From Gilichinskyi gelida (lineage in GTDB: Bacteria; Acidobacteriota; Thermoanaerobaculia; Gp7-AA8): a DNA stretch of 13,073 bases. The stretch lies in the NCBI GenBank assembly GCA_038040385.1, contig JBBPII010000028.1:1-13073 (forward strand). The letters run 5' to 3'. The notes under the pieces are model-generated. The model had not been told where the DNA came from. It saw only the letters and a list, made by a program, of their open reading frames with translations, and did not search any database. The translations under genes were made by a program, and so were the position numbers. Below are positions 7,349-13,073 of the stretch, one piece after another; the first letter of the stretch is position 1; every line of letters begins with the position of its first letter.

Positions 7349-7449
7349 ACCGACGTCATCCTGAGCGGAGCGAAGGATCTCAGGATGCCATGCGCATCGC
7401 ATTCGGAGATCCTTCGCCTGCTTCGCGGCTCAGGATGACGAGAGTATGA
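7345..7449 (+). CDS. Mini-ORF across the repeat, linking DUF58 and SpoIIM-like genes
   Basis: A 34-codon ORF from GTG 7345, overlapping the DUF58 stop (GTGA), to TGA 7447-7449, overlapping the SpoIIM-like start (ATGA). Nearly all of it comes from the inverted repeat at 7354-7440, with the familiar repeat-derived phrase RHPERSEGSQ. It has the same arrangement as the mini-ORF at 5922-6047. It is probably not a functional peptide, but could maintain translational coupling across the inserted repeat. Confidence 0.35.
   Translation: MNRRHPERSEGSQDAMRIAFGDPSPASRLRMTRV
7354..7440. repeat. GTCATCC-type inverted repeat
   Basis: The left arm begins CGTCATCCTGAGCGGAGCG (7354 on) and reaches GAAGGATCT at 7380. 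The right arm ends in CAGGATGACG at 7440 and contains AGATCCTTCG (7407-7416). Reverse-complemented, the right arm reads CGTCATCCTGAGC, then a short variable stretch, then GCGAAGGATCT. The centre is about 26 nt. It belongs to the widespread intergenic repeat type with the core GTCATCCTGAGC, sits 6 nt after the DUF58 stop and ends 5 nt before the next ATG. Confidence 0.8.
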
Positions 7450-8426
7450 ACGTCGAGAGATTCATCGCCGAGCGCACGCCGGTGTGGCAGCGGCTGGAAC
7501 AGCTCCTCGCCGAGGCGGAGATCAAAGATCCGACGTCCGCGCGGCTCCACGACATCGTGGAGCTGTACCGCCGCACGGCGAGCGATCTCAATCGCGCGCG
7601 CTCCCATACCGCGAATCCCGAACTGCTGGGGTATCTCAATCAGCTCACCGGCCGCGCGTACCGGTTGATCTACGGCGCCGGACACCGGGCGCCGGTGTGG
7701 CGGTCGCTGGTTCGGCTGATCGTGCGTGAGATCCCCGCCGCTTTCCGGCGCGAACGGCTCGCCGTCGCCGCGGCGGCCGCCGCGCTTCTGCTCGGCGCGT
7801 TGTTCGGCTCCGCCGCGGTGTTGATCGATCCGGCGAACGGACCGCGGTTGGTGCCGGCGCAGTTCTTCACCGAGCGTCCGCGCGATCGCGTGCAGCACAT
7901 CGAGGAGAACCGCGAGCGGATCGATTCGGTGGAGAAGGCCGCGCTGTTCGGCGCCTCGCTTTACGTGCACAACATCAAGGTCGCCTGTCTGACCTTCAGC
8001 GTCGGCGCGGTGACGATCATCGGCGGGCTGTGGCTCCTCTTCTACAACGGGACCATTCTGGGGGCCATCGCCACCATGTACATCCTCGACGGAGTGCCGG
8101 GGTTCTTCTTCGCCTGGGTGGGCCCGCATGGCGCGCTCGAGCTCCCGGCGATCGTCTTCGGCGGGGCGGCGGGACTCCTCACCGGACGGGCGCTGCTGAT
8201 GCCCGGCAATCTCACCCGGCAGGCCTCGGTGCGCCGCGTGCTGCCGTCGGTGTGGCGGATGATGACCGCCGCGGCGATGACGCTGGTGCTGGCCGGCATC
8301 ATCGAGGGATCGTTCTCGCAGTTCTCGGCGAAGTCGCTGCCGTATGCGCTGAAGATCGCCGTGGCGTCACTGCTGTTCGTGGCGCTGCTGGCGTGGCTGT
8401 TCTTCCGGCGCGTCGACGAGGCGTGA
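7446..8426 (+). CDS. SpoIIM-like membrane protein (stage II sporulation protein M family)
   Basis: 326 residues. A cytoplasmic helical N-terminus (1-105, starting MNVERFIAERTPVWQRLEQLL-like) precedes about five hydrophobic segments (104-127, 175-200, 203-225, 272-290, 303-320). The family motif WVGPHGALELPAI lies at about 224-236. SpoIIM is known from peptidoglycan remodelling during engulfment in Bacillus, but family members are widespread in non-sporulating bacteria inside MoxR clusters, where their role is unknown. No other sporulation gene is visible here. The ATG has only a weak purine-rich stretch (ACGAGAG) upstream and overlaps the stop of a repeat-encoded ORF. The stop and the next start share one base (TGATG). 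Confidence 0.93.
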   Translation: MNVERFIAERTPVWQRLEQLLAEAEIKDPTSARLHDIVELYRRTASDLNRARSHTANPELLGYLNQLTGRAYRLIYGAGHRAPVWRSLVRLIVREIPAAFRRERLAVAAAAAALLLGALFGSAAVLIDPANGPRLVPAQFFTERPRDRVQHIEENRERIDSVEKAALFGASLYVHNIKVACLTFSVGAVTIIGGLWLLFYNGTILGAIATMYILDGVPGFFFAWVGPHGALELPAIVFGGAAGLLTGRALLMPGNLTRQASVRRVLPSVWRMMTAAAMTLVLAGIIEGSFSQFSAKSLPYALKIAVASLLFVALLAWLFFRRVDEA

Positions 8427-9166
8427 TGCGCGAGGTGATCATCACCACGCCGGAGCACGTCCCGGTCGTCCTCGAGCCGGCGGGAGCGGGGGCACGCTTC
8501 CTCGCCGTCCTGCTCGACTCGATGATCACCTCCGCCATCGCCGGCGGCATCGGCGCCCTGGCCGGAGCGCTCCTGCCGGGGGGCTTGGCGTATGCGATCT
8601 TCGCCACCGCGGCATTTTTGCTTACCTGGGGTTGGCACATCTGGTTCGAGACGCGCTCGAACGGCCGCACGCCGGGAAAACGAGCGCTGTCGCTGCGGGT
8701 GATCGACGAGCGCGGCCTGCCGGTGTCGCTGCACCAGTCGCTGGTGCGCAACATCCTGCGAGTACTCGACTTCCTCCCGGCTTTCTACGGCCTCGGCGCG
8801 ACGGTGATGCTGCTCTCGCCGCTGCGCCGGCGGCTCGGCGACATCGTGGCCGGCACCCTCGTCATCCGCGAGGCGCAGCCGCTGGCCGGCCGTGCGTCGC
8901 TCTCCGCCGAACGCCGTCACAATTCACTCCGCACGCCGCGCGTGCTGCGCCTGATCCGCCATCGGGTCAGCCTGGAGGAGCGGGAGTTTCTCCTCACCCT
9001 CTGCCTGCGCGCCGAGAAACTGGAGGCCGGCGCGCGCTACGACCTGATGGAAGGCGTCGCGCGGTTCTACCGCGAGAAGTTGGAGATCGAGGACGACAAA
9101 ATGAGCGGGGAGGCCATCGTGCGCGACCTGACGGCGCTGGCGTTCGCGCGGCCGATCGAAAAGTAG
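8426..9166 (+). CDS. RDD-family membrane protein with cytoplasmic helical tail
   Basis: 246 residues. The RDD domain spans about 15-150: R24 and D31 in the first helix, hydrophobic segments at about 23-50, 52-72 and 112-130, the GRTPGKRALSLRV loop (80-92) and RRRLGDIVAGTLVI (134-147). A hydrophilic C-terminal region (160-246, with SLEEREFLLTLCLRAEKLE and a DLMEGVARFYREKL helix) is attached, as in other RDD proteins of MoxR clusters. RDD proteins are thought to be transport- or envelope-related; some act as ion exchangers, but nothing here proves it. The start shares one base with the previous stop. It closes the tightly overlapping gene block; a new promoter follows. Confidence 0.9.
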   Translation: MREVIITTPEHVPVVLEPAGAGARFLAVLLDSMITSAIAGGIGALAGALLPGGLAYAIFATAAFLLTWGWHIWFETRSNGRTPGKRALSLRVIDERGLPVSLHQSLVRNILRVLDFLPAFYGLGATVMLLSPLRRRLGDIVAGTLVIREAQPLAGRASLSAERRHNSLRTPRVLRLIRHRVSLEEREFLLTLCLRAEKLEAGARYDLMEGVARFYREKLEIEDDKMSGEAIVRDLTALAFARPIEK

Positions 9167-9167
9167 C

Positions 9168-9176
9168 TGTTAGAAT
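9168..9176 (+). promoter_or_regulatory. Extended -10 promoter within the gene cluster
   Basis: TGtTAGAAT is a near-perfect extended -10 element located just after the RDD gene stop, with no recognisable -35. Transcription would start near 9183, giving a 5' leader of about 33 nt. The following start at 9216 has its own Shine-Dalgarno (GAGGT at 9205-9209, spacing 6). The element matches that at 1612-1620. Confidence 0.6.
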
Positions 9177-9215
9177 GTGCCGTCCAATCAATTCAGCGGT
9201 TCACGAGGTCTACGG

Positions 9216-9782
9216 ATGATCTGCCGCAATCATGTCGACGTGTCCGAAGGCATCCGCCGTTGTGCGCGCTGCGGAGCCACATTCTGCCGCGACTGTCTGG
9301 TCGACATCGGCGGCCACCCATACTGCGCGACGTGCAAGACCGAACAGCTTCTCGACGTACGCTCCGGCGTGCAGCGGGGCGTGCTCGACTACGCCTCGAT
9401 CGGCCGCCGCTTTCTGGCCTACTTCGTCGACAGCATCCTGCTCAACATCCTGAACACCATCCTCGGCTTCTTCCTCGGACTGACGATGGCCAAGAGTACC
9501 GACGCCGCGTCCAGCCTCGTGCTCTACAGCGTGCTCCTGAGCATCCTGCTCATCGTGGGCTACGACGCCCTGTTCACCGCCGCGCGCGGACAGACCCTCG
9601 GCAAGATGGCGCTGCGCATCAAGGTGGTCTCCGAAGACGGCTCGAACGTGTCGACCGGCCAGGCCTGGGGACGCGCGTTTGCCAAGCTGATCCCCTTCGC
9701 GGTTGTGGTGGCGCTCTTCAACAAGGAGCGCAAGGGGCTCCACGACATGCTGGCGCGCACCCGGGTGGTGAACAAAGTCTAG
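9216..9782 (+). CDS. B-box-like zinc module fused to an RDD membrane domain
   Basis: 188 residues. Residues 3-40 form a B-box-like module: C3-x2-H6-x9-C16-x2-C19-x4-C24-x2-C27-x9-C37-x2-C40. An RDD domain follows (about 60-185) with R65 and D72 in the first helix, hydrophobic segments at 66-90, 101-118 and 155-168, the GQTLGKMALRIKVVSEDG loop (125-142), and the closing GLHDMLARTRVV. I chose ATG 9216 over an upstream GTG at 9177 because only the ATG has a Shine-Dalgarno and because the zinc module begins right at residue 3. It combines the two domain types encoded separately at 1629 and 8426. The function is unknown; a zinc-mediated contact domain tethered to a membrane channel-like domain is a reasonable picture. 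Confidence 0.9.
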   Translation: MICRNHVDVSEGIRRCARCGATFCRDCLVDIGGHPYCATCKTEQLLDVRSGVQRGVLDYASIGRRFLAYFVDSILLNILNTILGFFLGLTMAKSTDAASSLVLYSVLLSILLIVGYDALFTAARGQTLGKMALRIKVVSEDGSNVSTGQAWGRAFAKLIPFAVVVALFNKERKGLHDMLARTRVVNKV

Positions 9783-9801
9783 CCCGACGATCGGTCTCTC
9801 C

Positions 9802-10419
9802 ATGGTCAACCCCCAACTGCAGGTCGCTTCGTACCAAGGTCCCTCCTGCCCTCGCTGCGGTTCCCGTCTGACCGCCGACTGGATCCGCACCGGCATCGTC
9901 CGCTGTCCGGACTGCAATCGCGACTTCGAGTCGACCGCCTTCACCCCACCGACGCGCCGGCTGCGGGTGGAGCACGTGGCGACCGGTCCGGTGGAGGCCA
10001 ACGCTTGCGCGAACCACCCGCGCAACGCGGCGGTCACGAGCTGCCAGCGCTGCGGCCTGCTGATCTGCGCACTGTGCGACATGAACGTCGGCGCCGGCTC
10101 CTACTGCCCGCCGTGTTTCGACCGCATCCGCGCCGACGGATCGATCCCCAGCCTGGCCGGGAAAACGCGCGACTACGGCGCCATGGCCCGCGTCTCCGCC
10201 ATCGCCGGCTTCCTGTTCCTTTTCATGTTCATCGGGCCGGTGTTCGGCATCATGGCCCTGGTCTACCAGGCCAAGGGGCGAAAGCAGCAGCGCGCGCGCG
10301 GAGACAAGGTGTGGACGGTGGGGGCGGTGGTGGTCATGATGTTCGCCATCGTTGAGATTGCCGGCGGCGTTGCCATCGATGCGCTGATGATCGGCGCGAT
10401 TACCGGAGCGTTCAAATGA
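9802..10419 (+). CDS. Zinc-ribbon plus B-box-like protein with two transmembrane helices
   Basis: 205 residues. An N-terminal zinc ribbon, C16-x2-C19 and C35-x2-C38, is followed by a B-box-like module at 69-105: C69-x2-H72-x8-C81-x2-C84-x4-C89-x2-C92-x9-C102-x2-C105. Two hydrophobic helices (about 131-155 and 172-195) form a DUF4190-like hairpin with a basic loop (KGRKQQRARGDK) between them. It follows the B-box-RDD gene by 19 nt, without a strong Shine-Dalgarno. Its TGA overlaps the next ATG (ATGA), so the two are coupled. It is probably a membrane-anchored binding or scaffold protein; no enzyme motif is visible. Confidence 0.85.
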   Translation: MVNPQLQVASYQGPSCPRCGSRLTADWIRTGIVRCPDCNRDFESTAFTPPTRRLRVEHVATGPVEANACANHPRNAAVTSCQRCGLLICALCDMNVGAGSYCPPCFDRIRADGSIPSLAGKTRDYGAMARVSAIAGFLFLFMFIGPVFGIMALVYQAKGRKQQRARGDKVWTVGAVVVMMFAIVEIAGGVAIDALMIGAITGAFK

Positions 10420-10955
10420 GCGCGGGTCAGCGGACACTCCTCGGGCGCAATACCGGTGTCGCGGAGCGCCAGACGGTTTACGAGTCGGCCGACGGCTTGG
10501 AGATCGAGTCGATCGAGCAGTACGAGCGCTCCCGCGCGATGGTGCTGTTCGAAGACGTCGTCCTCGTCACGTACCACCGCGAGTTGGGCTGGCCGATGGT
10601 CGTTTTGAACGCCGCGCTGGCGTCCGTCTTTTTTCTCATCGGCGGTTTGATCTTTGCCGCCAACAGCTCCATGGCGGTGGCGGCGATTTTTGCCGCGTTC
10701 GGAATCCCGTCGCTGGTGCTGATCATCGTCCGGCTGGCGCGGCAAGTCGACGTCATTTCGGTTTTCGGCCGGCGCTCGAAGGCGGTGATCCGCTTCCCGT
10801 ACCGCAAGCGGCGTGCGCGCGAAATCTACGGACACCTCTGCGCGCGCACGCGACAGATTCAAGAGCAGATCGGGTCGGAGAACGCCGGATATGAGACCGC
10901 ACGCGCCGAGGAACCGCCCGCCCCTCCGTCCGGCCCGGTTCTGACCATGCCCTAA
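10416..10955 (+). CDS. Two-transmembrane protein of unknown function
   Basis: 179 residues. Residues 1-55 are hydrophilic. Two hydrophobic helices lie at about 60-82 and 87-106. A cytoplasmic region (107-155) contains a short beta-like stretch (VDVISVFGRRSKAVIRFPYRKRR) and a helix, and the tail is proline-rich (EEPPAPPSGP). The section after the second helix resembles the edge of a small PH-like or membrane-bound signalling fold, but this is not firm. It is coupled to the preceding zinc-ribbon gene by an ATGA overlap. Its TAA overlaps the TAG of the convergent trpA remnant (CTAA at 10952-10955), and no terminator separates them. Confidence 0.75.
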   Translation: MSAGQRTLLGRNTGVAERQTVYESADGLEIESIEQYERSRAMVLFEDVVLVTYHRELGWPMVVLNAALASVFFLIGGLIFAANSSMAVAAIFAAFGIPSLVLIIVRLARQVDVISVFGRRSKAVIRFPYRKRRAREIYGHLCARTRQIQEQIGSENAGYETARAEEPPAPPSGPVLTMP

Positions 10956-11458
10956 CCGGCGGTAATCCCGCGCACGACCGCCGCGGCTCGCTCGGCCGCC
11001 CCCGCCGCATCGCCTTCGCCGATGGCGCGCACGATCGCGCTGCCGACCACGATGGCGTCGCAGCGGCCGCGCAGTGCCTCGTAGTGCTCGGGCCGCGAGA
11101 TGCCGAAGCCGACGGCGAGCGGCTTGGTGACCAACGCGCGCACCTCGTCGAGGCGCGTCAGCAGCGCGGGATCGAGCTCGCTGCGCGTGCCGGTCACGCC
11201 GGTGGTGGAGACGTAATAGACGAAATGGTCGCTGGCACGACTGATGGCGGCGACGCGCGCGTCGCTCGAGGTCGGGGCCAGGAGGAAGACCGCGCCGAGG
11301 TCGCGCGCGCGGAAGGCGGGCTTGACCTCCGCGGCCCGCTCGGCGGGGAGGTCGGTGAGGAGGACGTCGTCGACGCCGGCGTCCGCCGCGTCGTCCGCGA
11401 AGCGCGCGATGCCATAGCGCAGGACTGGATTGAGGTACGAGAAGGCGATCAGTGGGAC
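10952..11458 (-). pseudogene. trpA: Tryptophan synthase alpha subunit, N-terminal third missing
   Basis: The frame reads clearly as the later part of TrpA: VPLIAFSYLNPVLRYG at its beginning, then GVDDVLLTDLPAE, the VYYVSTTGVTGTR segment, and KPLAVGFGIS, down to a normal C-terminus. Only 168 codons remain of the usual 260-270. Going upstream the match stops at 11458, directly preceded by an in-frame TGA (11461-11459). About 95-100 residues are lost, including the two catalytic acids (Glu49 and Asp60 in Salmonella numbering), so the product cannot be active. A later GTG (11197) gives only an 81-residue C-terminal piece. No other frame upstream looks like TrpA, so a simple frameshift is excluded. 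Either a real truncation by rearrangement or an assembly junction. Confidence 0.85.
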
Positions 11459-11573
11459 TCAGCGGCTGGCCCAGCGCATGCTCACCACCAGTTGCTCGTA
11501 CCCATCCTACTCACCCAAAAAGTGAGACCTCTCGTCGGCACCACTAACTCCCGCCGGCGGTGCACAGCTATAG
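11459..11573. other. Unassigned junction segment
   Basis: This stretch separates the trpA breakpoint from the regulator remnant. It contains a small inverted repeat, CTCAC/GTGAG (11510-11526, 7-nt loop). On the minus strand a short frame ends with YEQLVVSMRWASR followed by the TGA that abuts trpA. I do not recognise this as any family. There are no obvious terminal inverted repeats of an insertion sequence. Nothing else is evident. Confidence 0.3.
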
Positions 11574-11705
11574 TCCGACGCGCGCGCCGACGATCCCGAG
11601 ACTCGGCGGCTGTGGCGCAAGTTCCAACAGGTCGCCGCTCTTCCCGAGAAAGATCAGCGCGCCGTTATCCGCCTCATCAACTCGCTCGCCGGCGCGCGCG
11701 AGTAG
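11574..11705 (+). pseudogene. C-terminal remnant of an XRE-type HTH regulator
   Basis: The frame from 11574 to the TAG at 11703-11705 encodes 43 residues ending in a helix VAALPEKDQRAVIRLINSL. This phrase (LP..DQRAV.R.I..L) is typical of the C-terminus of small XRE-family helix-turn-helix regulators. It is preceded in frame by a TAG (11571-11573) and has no start codon or DNA-binding domain, so it looks like a leftover fragment. It lies on the opposite strand to its neighbours. The resemblance is from memory of the family, over a short length. Confidence 0.4.
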
Positions 11706-11720
11706 TCGACTGATCCCCGC

Positions 11721-12314
11721 CTACGAAGTGTTACCCACGCACGTTGCGAGCGCGCGGTCATCGACCGTCGTTGAGAACACTCGAAGATAGCGTCCTTCCA
11801 ACCCGCGTGACGCCAACGCGGGGTAATCGCGCAGGAGTCGGATTTCATTCGTGTCATTGTCCTCTTCGTCGTCTTGGAAGCTCCTGACGAGTGGCCGGAT
11901 GTCGAGATCAGACGTCGGTATGAACAGGAGTGTGTCTCGGCCCGGTAGAGTCCACGCCCAATGAATGATTTCAACCAGTTTTCCGGGGGAGCGAGCCCGA
12001 CCTACGACCCACCGATGCGATCCCGCTTGGCCTAACCAACGATGCCTTACAAACGTTTGTTCGTGCATCGTCGTCCACCCGCTGGCCGACAGCGATTCCC
12101 AACCGCTCTCAAGCCACGGATAGAACGCGATTATGACCTCCGACGCCTCGCTGAAGCACTGAAGAAGCTCGGCGACCGCACGAGCATCGCCCTTCGTGAA
12201 CACGATGTCTGTTACAACGCGCCCTTCGCTCTTCACAAAATCGCCCACGTGATGCTCGTAGTACACGAGACCATCATCGAGTTTCGCTGTACTCGATCGG
12301 AGTGGCGTGAGCAC
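11721..12314 (-). CDS. Candidate immunity protein for the RHS toxin
   Basis: A 197-residue soluble protein; no signal peptide or membrane segment. I do not recognise the family. It is tryptophan-rich (seven or more Trp), has a central FYPWLESGWESL region (64-75) and an acidic patch QDDEEDNDTNEIR (147-159). It begins at GTG 12314, only 4 nt after the RHS stop codon and in the same direction, the usual position of an immunity gene behind a polymorphic toxin. No strong Shine-Dalgarno is visible, which suggests translational coupling to the toxin gene. GC content is clearly lower than in the genes to the left, consistent with horizontal transfer of the pair. The immunity assignment rests on position, size and composition only. 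Confidence 0.6.
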   Translation of the reverse strand: MLTPLRSSTAKLDDGLVYYEHHVGDFVKSEGRVVTDIVFTKGDARAVAELLQCFSEASEVIIAFYPWLESGWESLSASGWTTMHEQTFVRHRWLGQAGSHRWVVGRARSPGKLVEIIHWAWTLPGRDTLLFIPTSDLDIRPLVRSFQDDEEDNDTNEIRLLRDYPALASRGLEGRYLRVFSTTVDDRALATCVGNTS

Positions 12315-12318
12315 GTTG

Positions 12319-13073
12319 CTAGATCGGATCCCAAGGTTTCCTGTTTCCGCAGTCCATCATCAAACACGGATTGATGAACACTGGAACAGGTTTCGGAAAC
12401 GCTAAAAACGGCCTCGCCGAGAACCGCAAGAAGTTGCGAGGATCGATGTTGATGTGCTTGTTGAAACCGGGTTGTCCCTTCCCCTGCTGCTGAATGTTGA
12501 CGTGCAGCTGCGGATCACCATCCTTTTCAATCGAGTTAAAGTCAAGTCGAAACATCACCGGCTTACTTGCGTCACTGCCGAAACGTATCTGGAACAGTCG
12601 CCCAGTGCCGTATTTTGAAATCGACGGCCCATCAAATTTCACGAAAAAACCGCCGATGACACCTGACGTTTCAACCGCTTTGGTGGTCGTCGCCGCGTTG
12701 TTCTGTGTCTTCGTTTGCGGCGTAGGATTCTGCGGAGTCGGTGTGGCTGTGGAGGATCCACCACTACCGCCGAACTCTTCCGAGGGGTCTGGCGCCGTGT
12801 ACGACATCCACAGATCACCTACCGAGACGGGATCGAGCGTGAACTGCGCTGCAAGCCTGCCAGTCGGGTCCGTCAGGTTGATTGGGTTGTTGTGGACATA
12901 CGCATACCGATTCCACATTTGAGGATTCTGCAAGGCTGCCCGCATATCCAGCACCGGATCAACTGACAGGAACCGGCCCGTGAGCGAGCTGAAATACCGC
13001 GCATGCATGTAGTCGACATAGTTCCCATCCTCCCGTCCCTGCCCGCCCGCGAAGTCGCGCTCGTGCCCGGTAA
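12319..13073 (-). CDS. RHS/YD-repeat polymorphic toxin, C-terminal part (runs off the window)
   Basis: Open at the window edge; about 251 C-terminal residues are visible. The frame starts within the RHS-associated core: TGHERDFAGG, then NYVDYMHARYFSSLTGRF, FLSVDP, MWNRYAYVHNNPINLTDPTG. This core marks the end of the RHS shell, after which the variable toxin domain begins. The tail of about 185 residues has a Ser/Thr/Pro/Gln/Asn-rich linker (GGSGGSSTATPTPQNPTPQT), then a compact domain with FRLDFNSIEKDGDPQLHVNI and FNKHINID, ending KPWDPI. The paired H-x-N motifs and the preceding acidic/His-type strand suggest a nuclease- or RNase-like toxin, but I cannot name a family. In known RHS proteins the core can cleave itself and release the tail. 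The upstream ATG at 13008 is internal, not the start. Confidence 0.88.
   Translation of the reverse strand, partial: TGHERDFAGGQGREDGNYVDYMHARYFSSLTGRFLSVDPVLDMRAALQNPQMWNRYAYVHNNPINLTDPTGRLAAQFTLDPVSVGDLWMSYTAPDPSEEFGGSGGSSTATPTPQNPTPQTKTQNNAATTTKAVETSGVIGGFFVKFDGPSISKYGTGRLFQIRFGSDASKPVMFRLDFNSIEKDGDPQLHVNIQQQGKGQPGFNKHINIDPRNFLRFSARPFLAFPKPVPVFINPCLMMDCGNRKPWDPI

Noticed and set aside
6011..7402. A 463-residue minus-strand frame opposite DUF58
   Set aside because: Antisense shadow without recognisable domains.
10952..11197. An independent 81-residue gene at the trpA C-terminus
   Set aside because: It is continuous in frame with the upstream TrpA match to 11458; the GTG start is internal.
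11459..11573. End of an insertion sequence
   Set aside because: No terminal inverted repeat, target duplication or recognisable transposase fragment could be shown.
12494..12966. Plus-strand frames opposite the RHS tail
   Set aside because: Shadows; the minus-strand frame carries the RHS core motifs and a coherent tail.

Overview
This is a GC-rich bacterial chromosome segment with tightly packed genes. Gene content and style (MoxR/DUF58/DUF4129 cluster, B-box-like zinc modules on membrane proteins, -10 elements of the GTTAnAnT type, abundant structured intergenic repeats) suggest an uncultured Acidobacteriota or similar lineage. That placement is an inference; no rRNA gene or other firm taxonomic marker is present.

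Left part (1-1605, minus strand): an aromatic amino acid operon. An AroQ-class chorismate mutase overlaps (ATGA) a Thermotoga-type DAHP synthase. Upstream lies what looks like a complete ribosome-mediated transcription attenuator, too short to appear in ordinary gene calls. It has a sigma70-like promoter, a nearly leaderless 15-residue leader peptide containing FYYGYY, four mutually exclusive pairings, and an intrinsic terminator whose 3' arm doubles as the Shine-Dalgarno of the chorismate mutase gene. The DAHP synthase stop is followed by two structured repeats (10-110).

Middle (1612-10955, plus strand): a divergent operon. Its order is a B-box/TM protein, a polytopic membrane protein, DUF4129, DUF4350, a MoxR AAA+ ATPase, DUF58, a SpoIIM-like protein and an RDD protein. 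After an internal extended -10 promoter come a B-box-RDD protein, a zinc-ribbon/B-box/two-TM protein and a two-TM protein. Nearly all genes touch by ATGA, GTGA, TTGA or TGATG overlaps. Three junctions carry palindromic repeats. In each, the reading frame that opens in the upstream overlap runs through the repeat without a stop: twice as a mini-ORF that ends exactly in the next gene's start codon, once as an in-frame N-terminal extension. MoxR ATPases with vWA-type DUF58 partners are thought to act as chaperone-like modules; the membrane genes around them suggest an envelope assembly or stress function, not specified by the sequence.

Right part (10952-13073, minus strand apart from one remnant): trpA lacking its N-terminal third, joined to a patch of lower-GC DNA. 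This holds an unexplained stretch, a C-terminal remnant of an XRE-type regulator, an unrecognised 197-residue protein, and the C-terminal end of an RHS/YD-repeat polymorphic toxin running off the window. The 197-residue gene starts 4 nt after the RHS stop and is the natural candidate immunity gene. The abrupt change at 11458/11459 looks like a rearrangement or insertion boundary, or possibly an assembly join.
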